A stretch of 64,000 nucleotides of DNA from Glandiceps talaboti (Eukaryota; Hemichordata; Enteropneusta; Spengelidae). Below are positions 26,601 to 39,667 of the stretch, piece after piece. The translations under genes were made by a program, and so were the position numbers. Under the pieces are notes generated by a model. That model did no database searches. It worked only from the letters and a program-made list of their open reading frames with translations, and was not told the DNA's origin. Within the stretch, counting starts at the first letter, position 1. Every line of letters starts with the position of its first letter. The stretch is from positions 20,259,592-20,323,591 of the forward strand of contig NC_135554.1 of the NCBI RefSeq assembly GCF_964340395.1, read 5' to 3'.

Positions 26601-28902
26601 AGAAAAAAACACAAAGACGTGGAGAAAACGCTCAAACTGACAGTTCATATGTGATTGAAAGGATATGGATGGAAGATAACAGTGTCGTTGTAATATTTAT
26701 GTTACAGTAAGCCATCAGATATAAGAACATGTTATTAGTTTGCAAACCTTCCAAATACTAAGATAGCATTATTAACATTGACCATGGAGATGGCTTCAAA
26801 GGATAACATTCAATCAGCTATGTATGTTTTAAATGTCCTCATCGAGCCATCGTGCATTTTAATAGAACATAGGTTGTAAATTAAATTCACACGTAAATCT
26901 CATTCTCAGTATTGACTGATTTCGCATACGATTCTTTATTCTAGATTGGTTACTGTTGGAACATGAAGATTTCGTCAAGTACATTACCAATTTGCACTTC
27001 TGGTCGATTATGTTTTTGTGTTCAGAAATAACAATCAATATTCATGGCCTTTGAACTGCATTAACAAAAACAAAACTGTTACAACAAAACGGATAATATG
27101 ATACTCTTCAATCACTGTGTGTACGAGCTGGACACACAACTACGATGAATTCCAAGTAAGATAACATTTAGAAAATAAGACTCCGTGTATTTTACTTTAT
27201 ATTTTGGTAAGTGATTTCTGTAAAGCCGTAGGTTATTTGTACAGCAGACGCGTGATATTTTGGCGATGGAGAGCAGCGGGAGGGGGGGGATTGTACATTC
27301 CTGCTATCGCTTGATTGAATCCAGCCTGGCGCCATTTTAGTTTGTATGACGAAGCCCGAATCCGTTCCATCCAGGATAACAGCGATGTTCTCCAAACAAG
27401 TCAGAGAAATCTCTGATTTTTCAATTTCCGGAAAGAGTATGGTTTATCTACCAAATAAATGAATTATTGCTAAATATGTCATCATTTTGAAAGCTGTAAA
27501 GTATGTTATCTTAAAATTGTACTATAATAATTTTCTCAAATCGAAATTGAGATACCTAATACGATGTATGTAACTTAAAGACAAGGGCTCATTAGGTGTA
27601 TCGCTTTCAATATTTTAAAAACGACACTGTCATGAGTTCTAGAATTTGACCCCTTAGCGTTTAGCTAGGTTCTACTTCAAGTAGCGAAAGCAAATAGCTC
27701 AATGGATTGTCAATATCCAATTATATATAACCACATTGACTTTCCGCTGCAGGAAACATTTCTTTCAAGTTCAATCAAAAGGTCCTTTACGCTCTTACGA
27801 CTTCCTTTCTGATATGTTGCACTCACATATTGAAACTTTGGTTGTTAATAGCCAGGAACTCGTACACAGTGAGCATTTGGTCGTTATAAATGTACAAGGC
27901 GTAGATGCTAGCATTATGCATTTTCCATTGGCCTCACAATGTAAAACATGATCTTGGATCGAATAATCAATGAGCGATGGAATGATATGGTCACCAACAG
28001 ATATATGTACAGTCTCACAAACTGGATACAGTCAGGGATCTTAACTTAGCACATTCCAACGTCGGAATTTGGGGAATGATAAATGTCAGAATATATAGTC
28101 CCTCCGAAGATTCACTGATATCTTAGACTAGCACTTTTAACGCTTCCTATTAAAGTAGGTCACAACTACTGATATGAGGGCATTATGATAATCTCTCATC
28201 TGATCTGTAAAAACAACAGACGTCCTAACGACCAGTCGCGGGTATCTTGCTTACTTTGTCACTATAACACAGTTTTACAAAAGTTAAAGGTATCCACTGG
28301 ATAGACTCTAGAACAAAGGTGAGACATTCCGTAAATTTCCACGAAAAATCAACATCTATATATATTCTTCTTATTAATAGCGAACGACGCCTTGTGAACT
28401 CCTCCCATTTATCAAATAAAACCACCTGTAAATCCCAAGTTAGAGGTTCCCTATGGCGTCACCTAGATTATTCAACTATTCTTACGATTTACCAATAAGC
28501 CGAATTGCCTTTTCATATTATTTGTACCACTTATACATTGGACGTAATGTAACTACATCCATGAATAATCTGAAAAGTCTCATTGACAATTAAAATACAT
28601 TGAATTCCGTAAAAAAGGTTTTTGGATTTTAGGTGTGGGTTGCATTTCCAACCTTTCTATGAACCCATGGCCAGTCCTGCATCCCGAATTGAAACTAAGG
28701 TTTTATTATTCTCAGTTTTGAGTGTTTTCCCATTGTCATCATTTCTGTCGGATTTTGTTTTGGTTTTGTTTTTGTCGCGTGTTACCCATTGTTGTATGAT
28801 ACAAGAAATAAGAACCGTTGTTGGTAGATGATTTTTACAATTTCCGATCTTCTTCGCTTTAATATTCTATTCACGAGATGAATTGGCACCCTCCATGCGT
28901 GG

Positions 28903-29035
28903 ACATACATACATACATACATACATACATACATACATACATACATACATACATACATACATACATCTACACACAGACACACACACACACACACACACAC
29001 ACAGATACATACAGACACACAGACACACAGACACA

Positions 29036-29078
<43 letters not shown>
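28903..29078. repeat. Compound microsatellite (CATA)n-(CA)n-(CAGACA)n-(CA)n
   Basis: (CATA)n to about 28,966, then CA-rich runs with CAGACACA interruptions to 29,078. The translated His-Thr and Val-Cys repeats in several frames are artefacts. Confidence 0.97.
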
Positions 29079-29080
<2 letters not shown>

Positions 29081-29652
29081 TCATTTTCCATCATACACGT
29101 TAGGAACTTGGCTGACGTGTGTTGCGTTTCGATAAACTAAAGTGGCCTACAATCTAATGCATATCAACCGTTATTACCCTCTTTCGGTTTTACCAACCCC
29201 TTGAGTCAAAGCAATTAGAGACTTGCATGTAATGAGCTCAGTAAACTATCTTTTTTTTCCCACATTTACGAAATGACCCCAAAATGTACATGAAGTGGGA
29301 AGGATGCTAAATTGCTCGAAACGTCGCAATTAGTCTGCATCATTTATAACTGTAAGGGGTAGGTAATATTTTGTATTCGCTTGATTTAAGCTTCTTTTGG
29401 CAATATTTCGAAGATGTTATAATGTAATGTAACCTGAAGTTATGTTCAATCGCCAAATGATCACGTACTCCCCTAGTAATTGTACAATTGTAAATCTGGT
29501 TGTCGTGTTGACTGCAGTAACTTAAACAGGTAAAAATGTTTGCAAGGAGTTGTACTGAATACAGCTATACTCGGTCGTCGACATGTGGATAACACATACA
29601 TGCACCTCATCAATATGCCACAGAATTACAGCCGGACAGTCTCTATTTTTCA

Positions 29653-29960
29653 TTTTTACCTCCCGTAAGGGAATGTAATGTTATGCTTGTCTGTCTGTCT
29701 ATCTGTCTGTCTGTCTGTCTGTCTGTCTATGTATGTGTGTGTGTGTGTGTCCATCTGTCTGTGGACACGATATCTCAAAAACCACTGCATCGATTGTAGT
29801 GAAACTTGCTACACACCTTCAATATGTTAATGACACGAACTAAACATCGAATGAACATTAATTAGTCATATGCATAATTAATGGTTTTAATTTTAATAAC
29901 CAGGTATGGGTACATGGTGCAGATATGTTAGGTGACCTTTCATATTTGGTGTATTGGTTT
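29653..29960 (+). mobile_element. Probable non-autonomous element with internal (TGTC)n
   Basis: A TTTTTACCTCCCGTAAGGGA-type start, a (TGTC)n/(TG)n stretch (29,689-29,750) and then ACGATATCTCAAAAACCACT, CATCGATTGTAGTGAAACTT form an arrangement I recognise as a common dispersed repeat type in marine invertebrate genomes. Boundaries are approximate and no terminal repeats were confirmed. Confidence 0.35.
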
Positions 29961-30179
29961 CATGCTCAAATGACAGAGTAACGACCAATAGAATATCTTT
30001 ATAATAATATTGACCATGTAAGAATGGAATAATCAATGAAGTTGGGAGATATATTTTGTAGGGAACATTTAACTGGCTTTAGATGGTATTGACTTAAAAC
30101 CACAAACAGATTACCACTATGTTGTTTTGTACAACCGGGACTATTTCGATCCCGCTAGGTCGCTTGTTATCTTTATAAT

Positions 30180-30453
30180 ATAATAAACTTTATTCGTCCA
30201 AGTAAATTCGGAAATTTGTTGAATGGTTGCCTCAAGATCAGCGCCCTAGTGCCCTAGTGTTGAAGAAGCAGGAGGAAACCGAAGAACCTGGGGAAATTAA
30301 CTTGCATTGTTCGGCGGGGTCAAACTGAGCATAACCGGCCTTCTTACATACATACCTGGTTAAATTTTTAATCAAACCCTGCTGACACCTGGTGGTTTCG
30401 AACCCAGACTGCAGAGGTACGAGGCATACAAGCTAACCACTCGGCCACCGACA
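30180..30453 (-). mobile_element. tRNA-derived SINE, copy C (best preserved)
   Basis: On the minus strand it starts TGTCGGTGGCCGAGTGGTTA. It has a perfect pol III A box (TGGCCGAGTGG at 30,437-30,447, fitting TRGYNNARNNG) and B box (GGTTCGAAACC at 30,394-30,404, fitting GGTTCGANNCC), spaced as in a tRNA. The head resembles tRNA-Leu/Ser. The body has CAGGGTTTGATTAAAAATTT, TGTAAGAAGGCCGGTTATGC, CAGTTTGACCCCGCCGAACA, TTCGGTTTCCTCCTGCTTC and ends CAAATTTCCG...GAATAAAG (30,188-30,194). Total length is about 275 bp. The CCGGTTTCCTCC core resembles conserved central domains of widespread animal SINE superfamilies; the exact superfamily is not assigned. Confidence 0.88.
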
Positions 30454-32063
30454 ACATCTTAAATGAGGTTATGAGTCGAAATTCTTTGATCGTTATTGTG
30501 ATACTTCTATAGGGAAACCTTTGATGTTATAAGTACCAAAACGAAGTGTTCTCTTCTAAGAGGTTTAACTACACTGGCCTGACAAATGTAATTTACCTTC
30601 TCTTCGCGACCACAAACTCGTAAGTGGTGTATGTAATTTGTTAGCCCCAACCCCAAAGCTTATGGGAAATCTAGTATGGGCTGCTGCCCAAAAAGATCTG
30701 ACAACGGACTAGCCTCGCCCATTGATATTTTGATAGTCTACGAAGACTGCCAGAGCCATACTTTAATCTGGGTAGTGTTTTTGATTCGAGCAAATATTTC
30801 ACGTCTCTTGCAGTACTCTATGATTATGGTTGACAAACATTTTATATGAGCACATGTAAGTACGCATTTCTTCGTATGTGTGGATGTGAATGTTCCCATC
30901 CACCGGGTATAGTTTTTTGATTAGTATTTGGAGAGAACAACACTCAAAGGAAGTAGCCGTCTGAATGCTTTACCCCACAAGGGATCATACGGTTAACAGA
31001 GAAATCAAATTTTAATTGCTCTAAACCAGAAGGAAAATTCAAGATGCGCTATTGATAAAATAGTTCACAATAACTTTACTATATATTTCTTTGTGATTAC
31101 TTGCAAAAATGTGATTATATATATTCACATTTTTCCGGTGATTGTGGATATGTTTCAACTTTTTATGAAATAATCCTTATTTCTGTACTTATGTTGAAAA
31201 CATTCTTTTCGCACTTGAAGCAATCATGCTTGTGAGAAATAGATACTCGCCGTACAATATTTACATGACTTGAGTAATTAAATGATATCAGGGTATTGTT
31301 TGTGTGAACTGGAGATACTATGGATTTGTATGCATATTTCCTCTATCTGTACTATTTACCTACAGTAGCATTTATAAGCCTGTTTTACGTACATATTCAT
31401 TAAAGCATTCAATTAGTTAACTCACATGAAAGTGTAGTATTTGCCTTCGCTATTACTTTACATTTGTATCCCTGGTAATTTATAACTTATACTGTAACGT
31501 GTGAAGAAAGACAACATGCTATTACAAAACTCAAGAAAAATACTGTTATCGAACTTGTCGAAAAAAATATCGAAAAAGAAATGGCGTCAGAATAATCCAG
31601 TATAATAAGAACCGTGGACAAATCAACAAAATCCGTAATCTCGAAAGACGATCTGTTGACCCTTTCAACGTATTAGGTCAAACAGTTTACACATTCAATG
31701 ACAGTGTGTAGAGAGGGACCAAGTACAAGAAAAGAAACAAAGATCGGAAAAAGCGATTTGTCAATCACGCGACAAAGTAGATAAATCGTTCTAATATCCC
31801 TTACAAATTGAATTTACCATTTCACAAATCAATATCTCGAGAAGGATTTTGAACCAAAAAAGGTTAGGATTGTAAATGTCTACGGTCAAGGACAATGCAA
31901 TACTGTTAGAGTTATTCCTATGATGGTTTGTAATGGCTGGCATAATAATAAACAGGAACTCTCCTCTATGGGTAGTTTTGTAGCTGTGTTTGTAAGTTTT
32001 ATAACATTTGAAATATGAGATTATGAAATGGGCATATCACGTTCATCATGTTGACATACCGTC

Positions 32064-32064
<1 letters not shown>

Positions 32065-32090
<26 letters not shown>
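32065..32090. repeat. (GT)n microsatellite
   Basis: Thirteen GT units followed by ATATA. Confidence 0.95.
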
Positions 32091-32095
<5 letters not shown>

Positions 32096-34317
32096 CTGCA
32101 GTGATGCTATTCTATACCATAAGCAGGGTAAGTTCGAAATCATTGAATATTTCACCATCATAGAATTCTACTTGATGCTAATGTCTTATCCCACAGCAAA
32201 CAATTTGCCTCTGTTATTCGAATAAGCTTAAGCATTTTGATGTGATATATATATTTCTGTTTTAATCTGAACCCACAGAAATGTCACAATATTTATACAA
32301 AATGTGGAAATGCAACCCACAACATTTAAAACACCTAGATTTGGAATAATCTCACTACCATTCTCTGAATTGAACTAAAAATAGATTGCATCGTTTACAC
32401 GGTTGTGTATGCCTGAAGAAATAAATCGAAAGTTTAAAGTGTTTCGACTTATTCAGTACATGACGCCATCACATCCGTTATTATACCACTGTCATTATTC
32501 GTCATACTTTCAGCTTCAAGCTATAAAACATTTCCTATTCGAGAATTCTCTTCTTAAAGTGCAATGTATCTCTCTATCAAGGTTTTACATTTACTCGGGA
32601 TATACACAAGATATATTCTGATTCTCTTTGCACATCATACATGACTTTTCAAGTTTTCATACTATTTCGAGAGAGAAAAAAGTTTGAAAAATATCGATTA
32701 TTCTTGAACAATGTTTTCCAACTCATTGGTCGTTATTGAAGATCAGAAGACATTTTGAAGATTTAAAATGGTTGCCATAACAGCAACGTTACAATAGATT
32801 CTTGGTACTTGCTAAACATGACCAGCCGCAGAACACATTTAAGTTGCGAAAAATATATGTTTAGTTTTTTAGGTAAAGTTACTCATACTTTATTGTTCTA
32901 AAAGGCCACCGGTCTACATTGAATTTATAAGCATACATGGACAAGAAGAAGGTTACACGAAACAGAAAACTACAGTCAAAGGCCCCTTAGTCTAAGTTTG
33001 TGTACAAACCATCAACAAGTATAACAGAATTGTTACAACAGGACCAGAGAATTGAATAGAATTTTTGTTATAGGTTGTAAGTATGGCCAAACAGGTCAAA
33101 CCCTCTACCGTATGTTCTGATACAGAAGGTAAATTGAAATGAAAGAAATTCGACTTCGACTTCGGGTGACATGGTACTTCACAAAAGTCAGGTCTGAACC
33201 ATGTATATATGCCGTTAACTGAAACCTGGTCTCCTACCCCTATTTGCAACCCACAAGGATTCCAAAATAATATGTGCACCTTTTTCCACATTGTCGCAGA
33301 ATCAATTCAAACACATTTTCCTCCCCTTGTAAACACACTATCTCCCTATGGAGAGATATACTTCTTTTATGGGAAAAAGATTGAGACCTAACTACACCAT
33401 CCAGTAAATTGTGCACCATTCTCCCGGACCCGCAGGAATCACTTTGGATCAATTTTGTTAGTTTGCTAGTTACGAAATTACTTTTTGTACACTGGGAGAT
33501 AAGTTGCCACACTTTGGAGAGTTTATATGCCATGTTAATTAAAAGAATTTTCTAGTATGAAAAATGTATTGCTAAGAAAACTCAACAAATACTCACTTTC
33601 TAAAAGATGGGGACTCCCCCGATGACATTTTTAAACTGGGCAAGTGTAGTATTCTTAATTGTTTTCAGTTGATGGAATCTAAAATGTAAAGCTTGGCTGG
33701 AACATATATATCAACATTGTGCAGCCAATAAAATTCACAAAATACGGAAAAAGTTTTCCTATTCGCAAGCAGCTTTGAGCCACACCTTGCTCTTCCATCC
33801 AATTTAAACCAGGACGAGTTCATATAACACTAACATAATGCTGTCGACTTTAATTTGCAGATTTCCAATTACTTGTTTTATAGATCAACGTCAGCGATAA
33901 TGACAGCTTTCCTCTATTCAATTTTACACCTGCCAGGCTTTTCATTATAAAGGAAAATCCTTGGCTTAACACTAAGATTTCATTTCGGATAATCTGAAGT
34001 TGTTTTGCTTTCAGGCCTTGAGCCATTTCTGTATATTGTCTCTCTGGGCTGTGTTTGTGTGATTTTGACACATCGTCAAATTACATTCGCCGATGATGGT
34101 TCTTAATTATTGATATACATGGCGAGGAGATACAAATTACGAAAACGCATACTGAGATGTTTATAAAGTTTATAGCTGCGATTTTGGGTCAGTTTTGTTT
34201 TTGACTTAGGTAACTTATACTGTTGGCTGCGTGGAGTTAAAATTGTGGTAATTACATTGACACTTTTCAAATATTTTCATCGGCTTGGTAGATCAAATAC
34301 ATTACAAAGTTTTAAAT

Positions 34318-34623
34318 GAAATTCAAATGACCAGCATGAAAGGAATATACACAACTGTATACAACAATTACACTCTTTGTAACGTCCAAAATTGCCAGAT
34401 TCTCTAAAAAAAATAGTATTTCCAGTAAGGTCAACTTCACTCAGTCTAGATATTGGTGTCTTGTATTTTACGACATCCTGTTATCCTGTTATCACTTGGC
34501 GTTGATAGTTTAAATTAAACTTTCCAAAGAGTGTAATTGTTTATATACAGGGGTCTTATCAATTGAGTTTATCTTGAAAATCATAGTTGTGTATATTCCT
34601 TTCACGCTGGTCATTTGAATATC
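34318..34623. repeat. Fold-back element: inverted arms of 62 and 99 bp
   Basis: Left arm 34,318-34,379 and right arm 34,525-34,623 are reverse complements. Outer matches are ATTCAAATGACCAGC, TGAAAGGAATATACACAACT and inner CAATTACACTCTTTG. The right arm carries about 37 extra bases (around 34,548-34,585) not present on the left. The 145-bp centre is unique. There is no coding potential. Confidence 0.88.
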
Positions 34624-35786
34624 ACACATGTAGTTCCACCTAAAAAAGAGCGTTGAACTTCCGTTCTGTCCTGGTCGACTATCCTCGTCAGAATTATGAA
34701 CAAATTGAGACTAAAGACAAAAATGTGTAGCTATAGAGCACATTTGAGCGCGTGAGTCCCAAATGAAAAAATACACTAGTGTGTCTTCATATACGTCAAC
34801 AGAAGCTTATGCCGTAGAAGATTAGATGGAAGATTTAGACAATAAGCATGAAAAAGGTTAGAGTTGAATGAAGAAAAATCTCCCTATTTTAGATCTGACA
34901 TTATTTCTGTGTTAAAGGTATAGTCTGTTAACCTTCTTAGCTTGTATAATTCACATTAGACATTTTCTAATATTGATGTTTAAGAGTCAACGTTAGCTAT
35001 CTAACATGCTATTACAGTTTAGTAATTATTCAAATTATTCAATTTCGTAACACATTGATTAATTATGAAATGAAGATCATACAGCCGGAATCAACCAAGA
35101 AAAGGCGAGCCAGCTTAGATACTCAAAAGAGAATTTCTGTTAATGTATTATTGAGATGAAAGATTGCACACTGTGTTTCAGCGATCACGACATTTGTGTA
35201 AACGTCGTGTGTGCTCTGTTTGAATCAGTGTCTAACCTTTAACGATAAAAAGTAGTAAGAATTAACTTTTGTAATAAATCAGGTCTTCTAATTTCTATAA
35301 GTAACAGTAGTTTACAAGTTAATGCATTATTGAACGAAAAGTACTTGGGGGATATAACAGGTTACAGGAGATACAAAGGACTCGCTTCCTACGTTTATAG
35401 TATAATAGTCAATTACCATGTCGTTATTGTCTTCATTTCTGTAGGGATATTTTGTTTACTGCCTTAATATTAGGCAGAATGATTCATTGCAAATGGTTAC
35501 CTTACGAGGAGTTTTCTATAATTTTCCACGAATTTGAAAATAAAGTACAGCATTTCTCCATTTTTCGTCACAGTGTGCTAGATTCTGAATCTAATTATGT
35601 AGTGCGTTCTTCTCCAAGCTTACTATACTGTTGAGAACAAATACTAATTTTTTCGTTTTAAGGTACTTTGATAACTATGTGTATGGTTTTCCTTGTGTTT
35701 TCAAAATGGTATTCGACTTTGTCCTTAGATCTTGCTTGCCTTTAGAAGCATTTGAGTTCAATCTTACGTGGGGATATCATCAATAT

Positions 35787-35856
<70 letters not shown>

Positions 35857-35910
35857 ATACATACATACATACATACATACATACATACATACATACATAC
35901 ATACATACAT
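35787..35910. repeat. (CA)n followed by (CATA)n
   Basis: About 64 bp of (CA)n and about 56 bp of (CATA)n separated by AAACTA. Confidence 0.97.
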
Positions 35911-36624
35911 GATAAAACAGTGAGAACAACCAAAAAAATGCATTGCTAACAGAACTGCAGATCTAGAAGACAAAACATGCCATAACACGTAAAGGGTTCG
36001 CTTTCAGCAGATGTGTACTTATATTTTTTAAAGTCGGTAAACTATTGGTCGTATACACAAACCGCAAAGCGTTCCAATGTATGGTAAATACAAGTTTTCA
36101 AGAAAAGGATCTTTATGACATCCTTGAGATACTCAACAAATTCGCACAAGGTTTGTTTTATTCATCGAAACAACGGTACTATCTTTGTACACCCCTGCCA
36201 TCAATCTTCCTCGGGAGAATTGCAAAAAACATGTAGGTGAAGTTATCCTAGTCTCTCATGACCAAACGAATGACCTTTTATGATGCTGTTATCTCTGAAG
36301 TTCACACGGTTCTGTATTATGTATCTAGGGTCTTACTTAGTATCTGAAGGATGGATATTTCTAAATTTGCAAAAGGTGAGCATGCTTGATTTTTGTCCTC
36401 GACACTTCAGGCTTAACATTATAACAGGATATTGGCAAAAGAAGGGATTCAAAAAAAGGCTTTGTACGATAATGACAAATGTTTACATTTTTTTTTTCCT
36501 CCCAGTTATGTATTTTTGCAGTTGCATTGATGACTGAACCCTCGTATTATCATTCACGATGTACAATGTTTGGGGTCAGGCTAGACTAGCTATAAGCTAT
36601 TTCTTGACTCCCCATTTACCCTTT

Positions 36625-36628
<4 letters not shown>

Positions 36629-36701
<73 letters not shown>
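36629..36701. repeat. (CT)n microsatellite
   Basis: About 36 CT units. Confidence 0.97.
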
Positions 36702-36704
<3 letters not shown>

Positions 36705-38199
36705 GTTTCTCTTTTTTGGTATCGTTATTTTGTAATCATTTATACATTTGTGTAAATAAACCACTTGTTATATTTATAAGCATTTTTTGATTTGAATAAT
36801 CTAAGGGTAGGTTTTCTACCTTTTTAGATATGAAGTGCTTTGAATCTGTGACTTCAAAATATATTCACTTAAACATGCCTCAACCTAGCTTTGTATATTA
36901 TTTGTGATTTAAATAAGATTATACAATTTCAGTCAATCTTTACTTCTTCAAATAACAATAGCCTATAGATACGCTAACTCGGTATTATAACCAAATTCAC
37001 AGAAATGATATTAGACACTCTCTATATGTTCAATCTAATCGTGACTTTCACACTAGTCGATTATTGACACATAGCGTCAAACCATTCCTCGTGTTCGGGC
37101 AATGACCGGACCATAGGTTGTTGTTTTCTTAATTGCATGTGGAAGCTTAGTTCCACGAAGTATATCATTTTATGAGCGGGATGACGTAAACTTAATTCGT
37201 TGAAGGCTCGTTATATACTAATTACCATCTTCCATCGCTTTAAGTATATTCATAGACAGTTACTGTAATTAATCTTCTGTAGTAGATGAATTAATACTCT
37301 CCTTTAATTGTGTATATTAAAGCTAACCATACAATCTATATTCACTTTTTACGAAATGAAGTATCAAGGGAAACGAATTATTATGAAAGAAGTCGTTAAG
37401 GGGCATAAGATTTACTGGGATGTATGGATTTCAACAGAATAAACAGCTTTACGTATATTTGTATTCCTGTATCATTAACGACTACCCTTCAGTGCTTTGC
37501 CGTTTTCTGTTATGTGCCATAAAGCGTATAGGGACAGATGTGTGTTGTGTGATTCCATAGGGTCAGTGTACTGTAATATACAATTAGTAATCGAAACGCA
37601 GTTTGCTGTGATATTTACAACAAGCAAATTTGAACGTGAACATTGATACGAATTGTTGAAGTAATTAAATTACAGTGTGATGAAAAACGATTTTTGCAAT
37701 CGTTATCTTCAAAACCGACCCTTTTACTCGTCGTGCTCTAAGTAATTACCAAAACCAAACTTATTTAATTTAGTGATATATGCAAAACCTGATAAAGACG
37801 TGCTATTTCTCGATGGTGTATATCCTTGAACTGTTGGTACAATATAATTGAAATACATTTCAATTGTCTAGAGTGTTAACATCAATCGTCTGTGTGATGA
37901 CAAGTTAAGGACACGAACATGTACTTGCCACAGTTAGGTTTAACGAATACGACGAAACTATAATCTATTCCATAGACAGTTACATTTCGGTGCCGTTGAT
38001 TTTAGTATAACGCAGGGTATTTTGATAAGAATTTACAGCATTGGGTATTGGGTTATACTCAAATAATAGTATCGTGGCATATCATACTATTCTAGCAAAA
38101 ATTTAGCAAGCACATTGTCAAGACTGTACATAGTTGATGTGACATAATTTACATGAACATTGCTACTGCATACACACACATCCATCCATCCATCCTTCA

Positions 38200-38317
38200 A
38201 TACATACATACATACATATATACATACATACACACACACACACACATGCATACATACATACATACATACATACATACATACATACATACATACATACATA
38301 CATACATACATACATAC
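38200..38317. repeat. (CATA)n with internal (CA)n
   Basis: CATA units interrupted by ATATATA and a (CA)n block, preceded by (CATC)n near 38,180. Confidence 0.97.
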
Positions 38318-39330
38318 GCACTCATTACCCTAGTTAATTTATGTATTATCTGCAAACCAAACACATTAATGATCTCAGTTTCTCATAACTATACCGTATT
38401 TTGTTTAAGGTTCATTGCTGCCAATCAAGCTTAGAGATAATCGCTTATTGACACCATCGTAATTTGATATTCAAACCCTCAGAAATAATACTGTGCTACT
38501 TCAAATGGCCTTTTCAAAATATCAGCACAAACACCATTTATCTCACAAAAACTATTCATATTTGAACATTTAGTCTATGGATGTCTATTGATATATGCAT
38601 TTACAGCTTGGATTATTGAAATATATCATATCTACATGTCAGGAATCTGATAAACAAAGAAAATGTGTCCTTATGATAGAAGCAATACTTTACCGAAAAA
38701 AGTAACACCCTAATTACAAATTATGTAACATTTATTTCTCCTCCATGGTACTTACTTTCACACTTTTAAATAGGCAGTAGAAGGGTGGATGTCTTTATGA
38801 ATGAATTTCCAAAAAAACTCACCGTACATCCCAAATTATTGCGTGATTAAATCTTCAAGATACCATTCTAGAACTGAGACGGCATAATCGATTAGGTGTA
38901 ATCCTTCATTAGGTCTTAAGACCCCTAAACCCACTAATCGTAAGATTCAAAGATCAACTATAAGTCTATTATAAGGAATGTACTTTCCAACTAACCGGTT
39001 AACGAACCTATAGGCATCACTATGTCAACAATCCTGACGAGCTTACACACTTAATGAGAAGAGGGATTACCCAGACAGTACAAAGGGACAGTAAAATTTA
39101 GTTTCGTTTTCAAGTCTTCGATACGCAGATAACATCTTGAATGGTCAATCAAAAGCATTTCTTGCTATTCCATTAGACATACGTTGTAAATTACTTTTAT
39201 GTATTTATGGTGATTGCCACAGACACAAATGCTTTTGAAGAATGGCTATATATGTAAGGAATAGTAGGAATTCCCTGTCAATTCATCTCAGAAGAAACAT
39301 GTCATGTAGAGAAATGTCATGTAGAGAAAT

Positions 39331-39497
39331 GCATACATACATACATACATACATACATCCGTACGTACGTACATACATACATACATACATACATACATAC
39401 ATACATACATACATACTCTCTCTATATATCTATCTATCTCTATCTCTATCTCTATCTCTGTCTCTATCTCTATCTCTCTCTCGCTCGCTCGCTCGCT
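39331..39497. repeat. Compound (CATA)n-(CTAT/CTCT)n-(CGCT)n
   Basis: (CATA)n with a GTACGTACGTAC interruption to about 39,415, then CTAT/CTCT variants to 39,480 and TCGC units to 39,497. A 15-bp direct duplication (TGTCATGTAGAGAAA) lies just upstream. Confidence 0.95.
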
Positions 39498-39637
39498 AAT
39501 ATTCAAGACATTCTTGATCAGTGACCAGCAACTACATAAAACCCATCAAGGTATTTGAAAATGTAATCAGTAATTATAGTAAGTAATATCTATCAGACCG
39601 AAATGTTTAACTTGTTTATGTCATGTTGATTTATTTT

Positions 39638-39667
39638 ATGTGATGTGATGTGATGTGATGTGATGTG
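39638..39667. repeat. (TGATG)n pentamer repeat
   Basis: Six GTGAT/TGATG units. Confidence 0.9.

Larger units (their letters stand above)
23652..34317. other. Intergenic, no gene seen apart from repeats
   Basis: Unique AT-rich sequence with normal CG content. Supported items are the compound CATA/CA microsatellite (28,903-29,078), a probable transposon with (TGTC)n (29,653-29,960), a SINE (30,180-30,453) and (GT)n (32,065-32,090). The two overlapping minus-strand frames at 32,992-33,533 are open for about 100 codons each but match nothing I know. Confidence 0.5.

Noticed and set aside
30391-30453. Possible tRNA gene from A and B boxes
   Set aside because: The boxes belong to the head of a SINE; there is no 3' acceptor half able to pair with the start.
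32992-33533. Two overlapping minus-strand frames of about 100 codons, considered as a frameshifted pseudogene
   Set aside because: Neither gives a protein I recognise and no transposase or reverse-transcriptase motif is visible; kept as unexplained sequence only.
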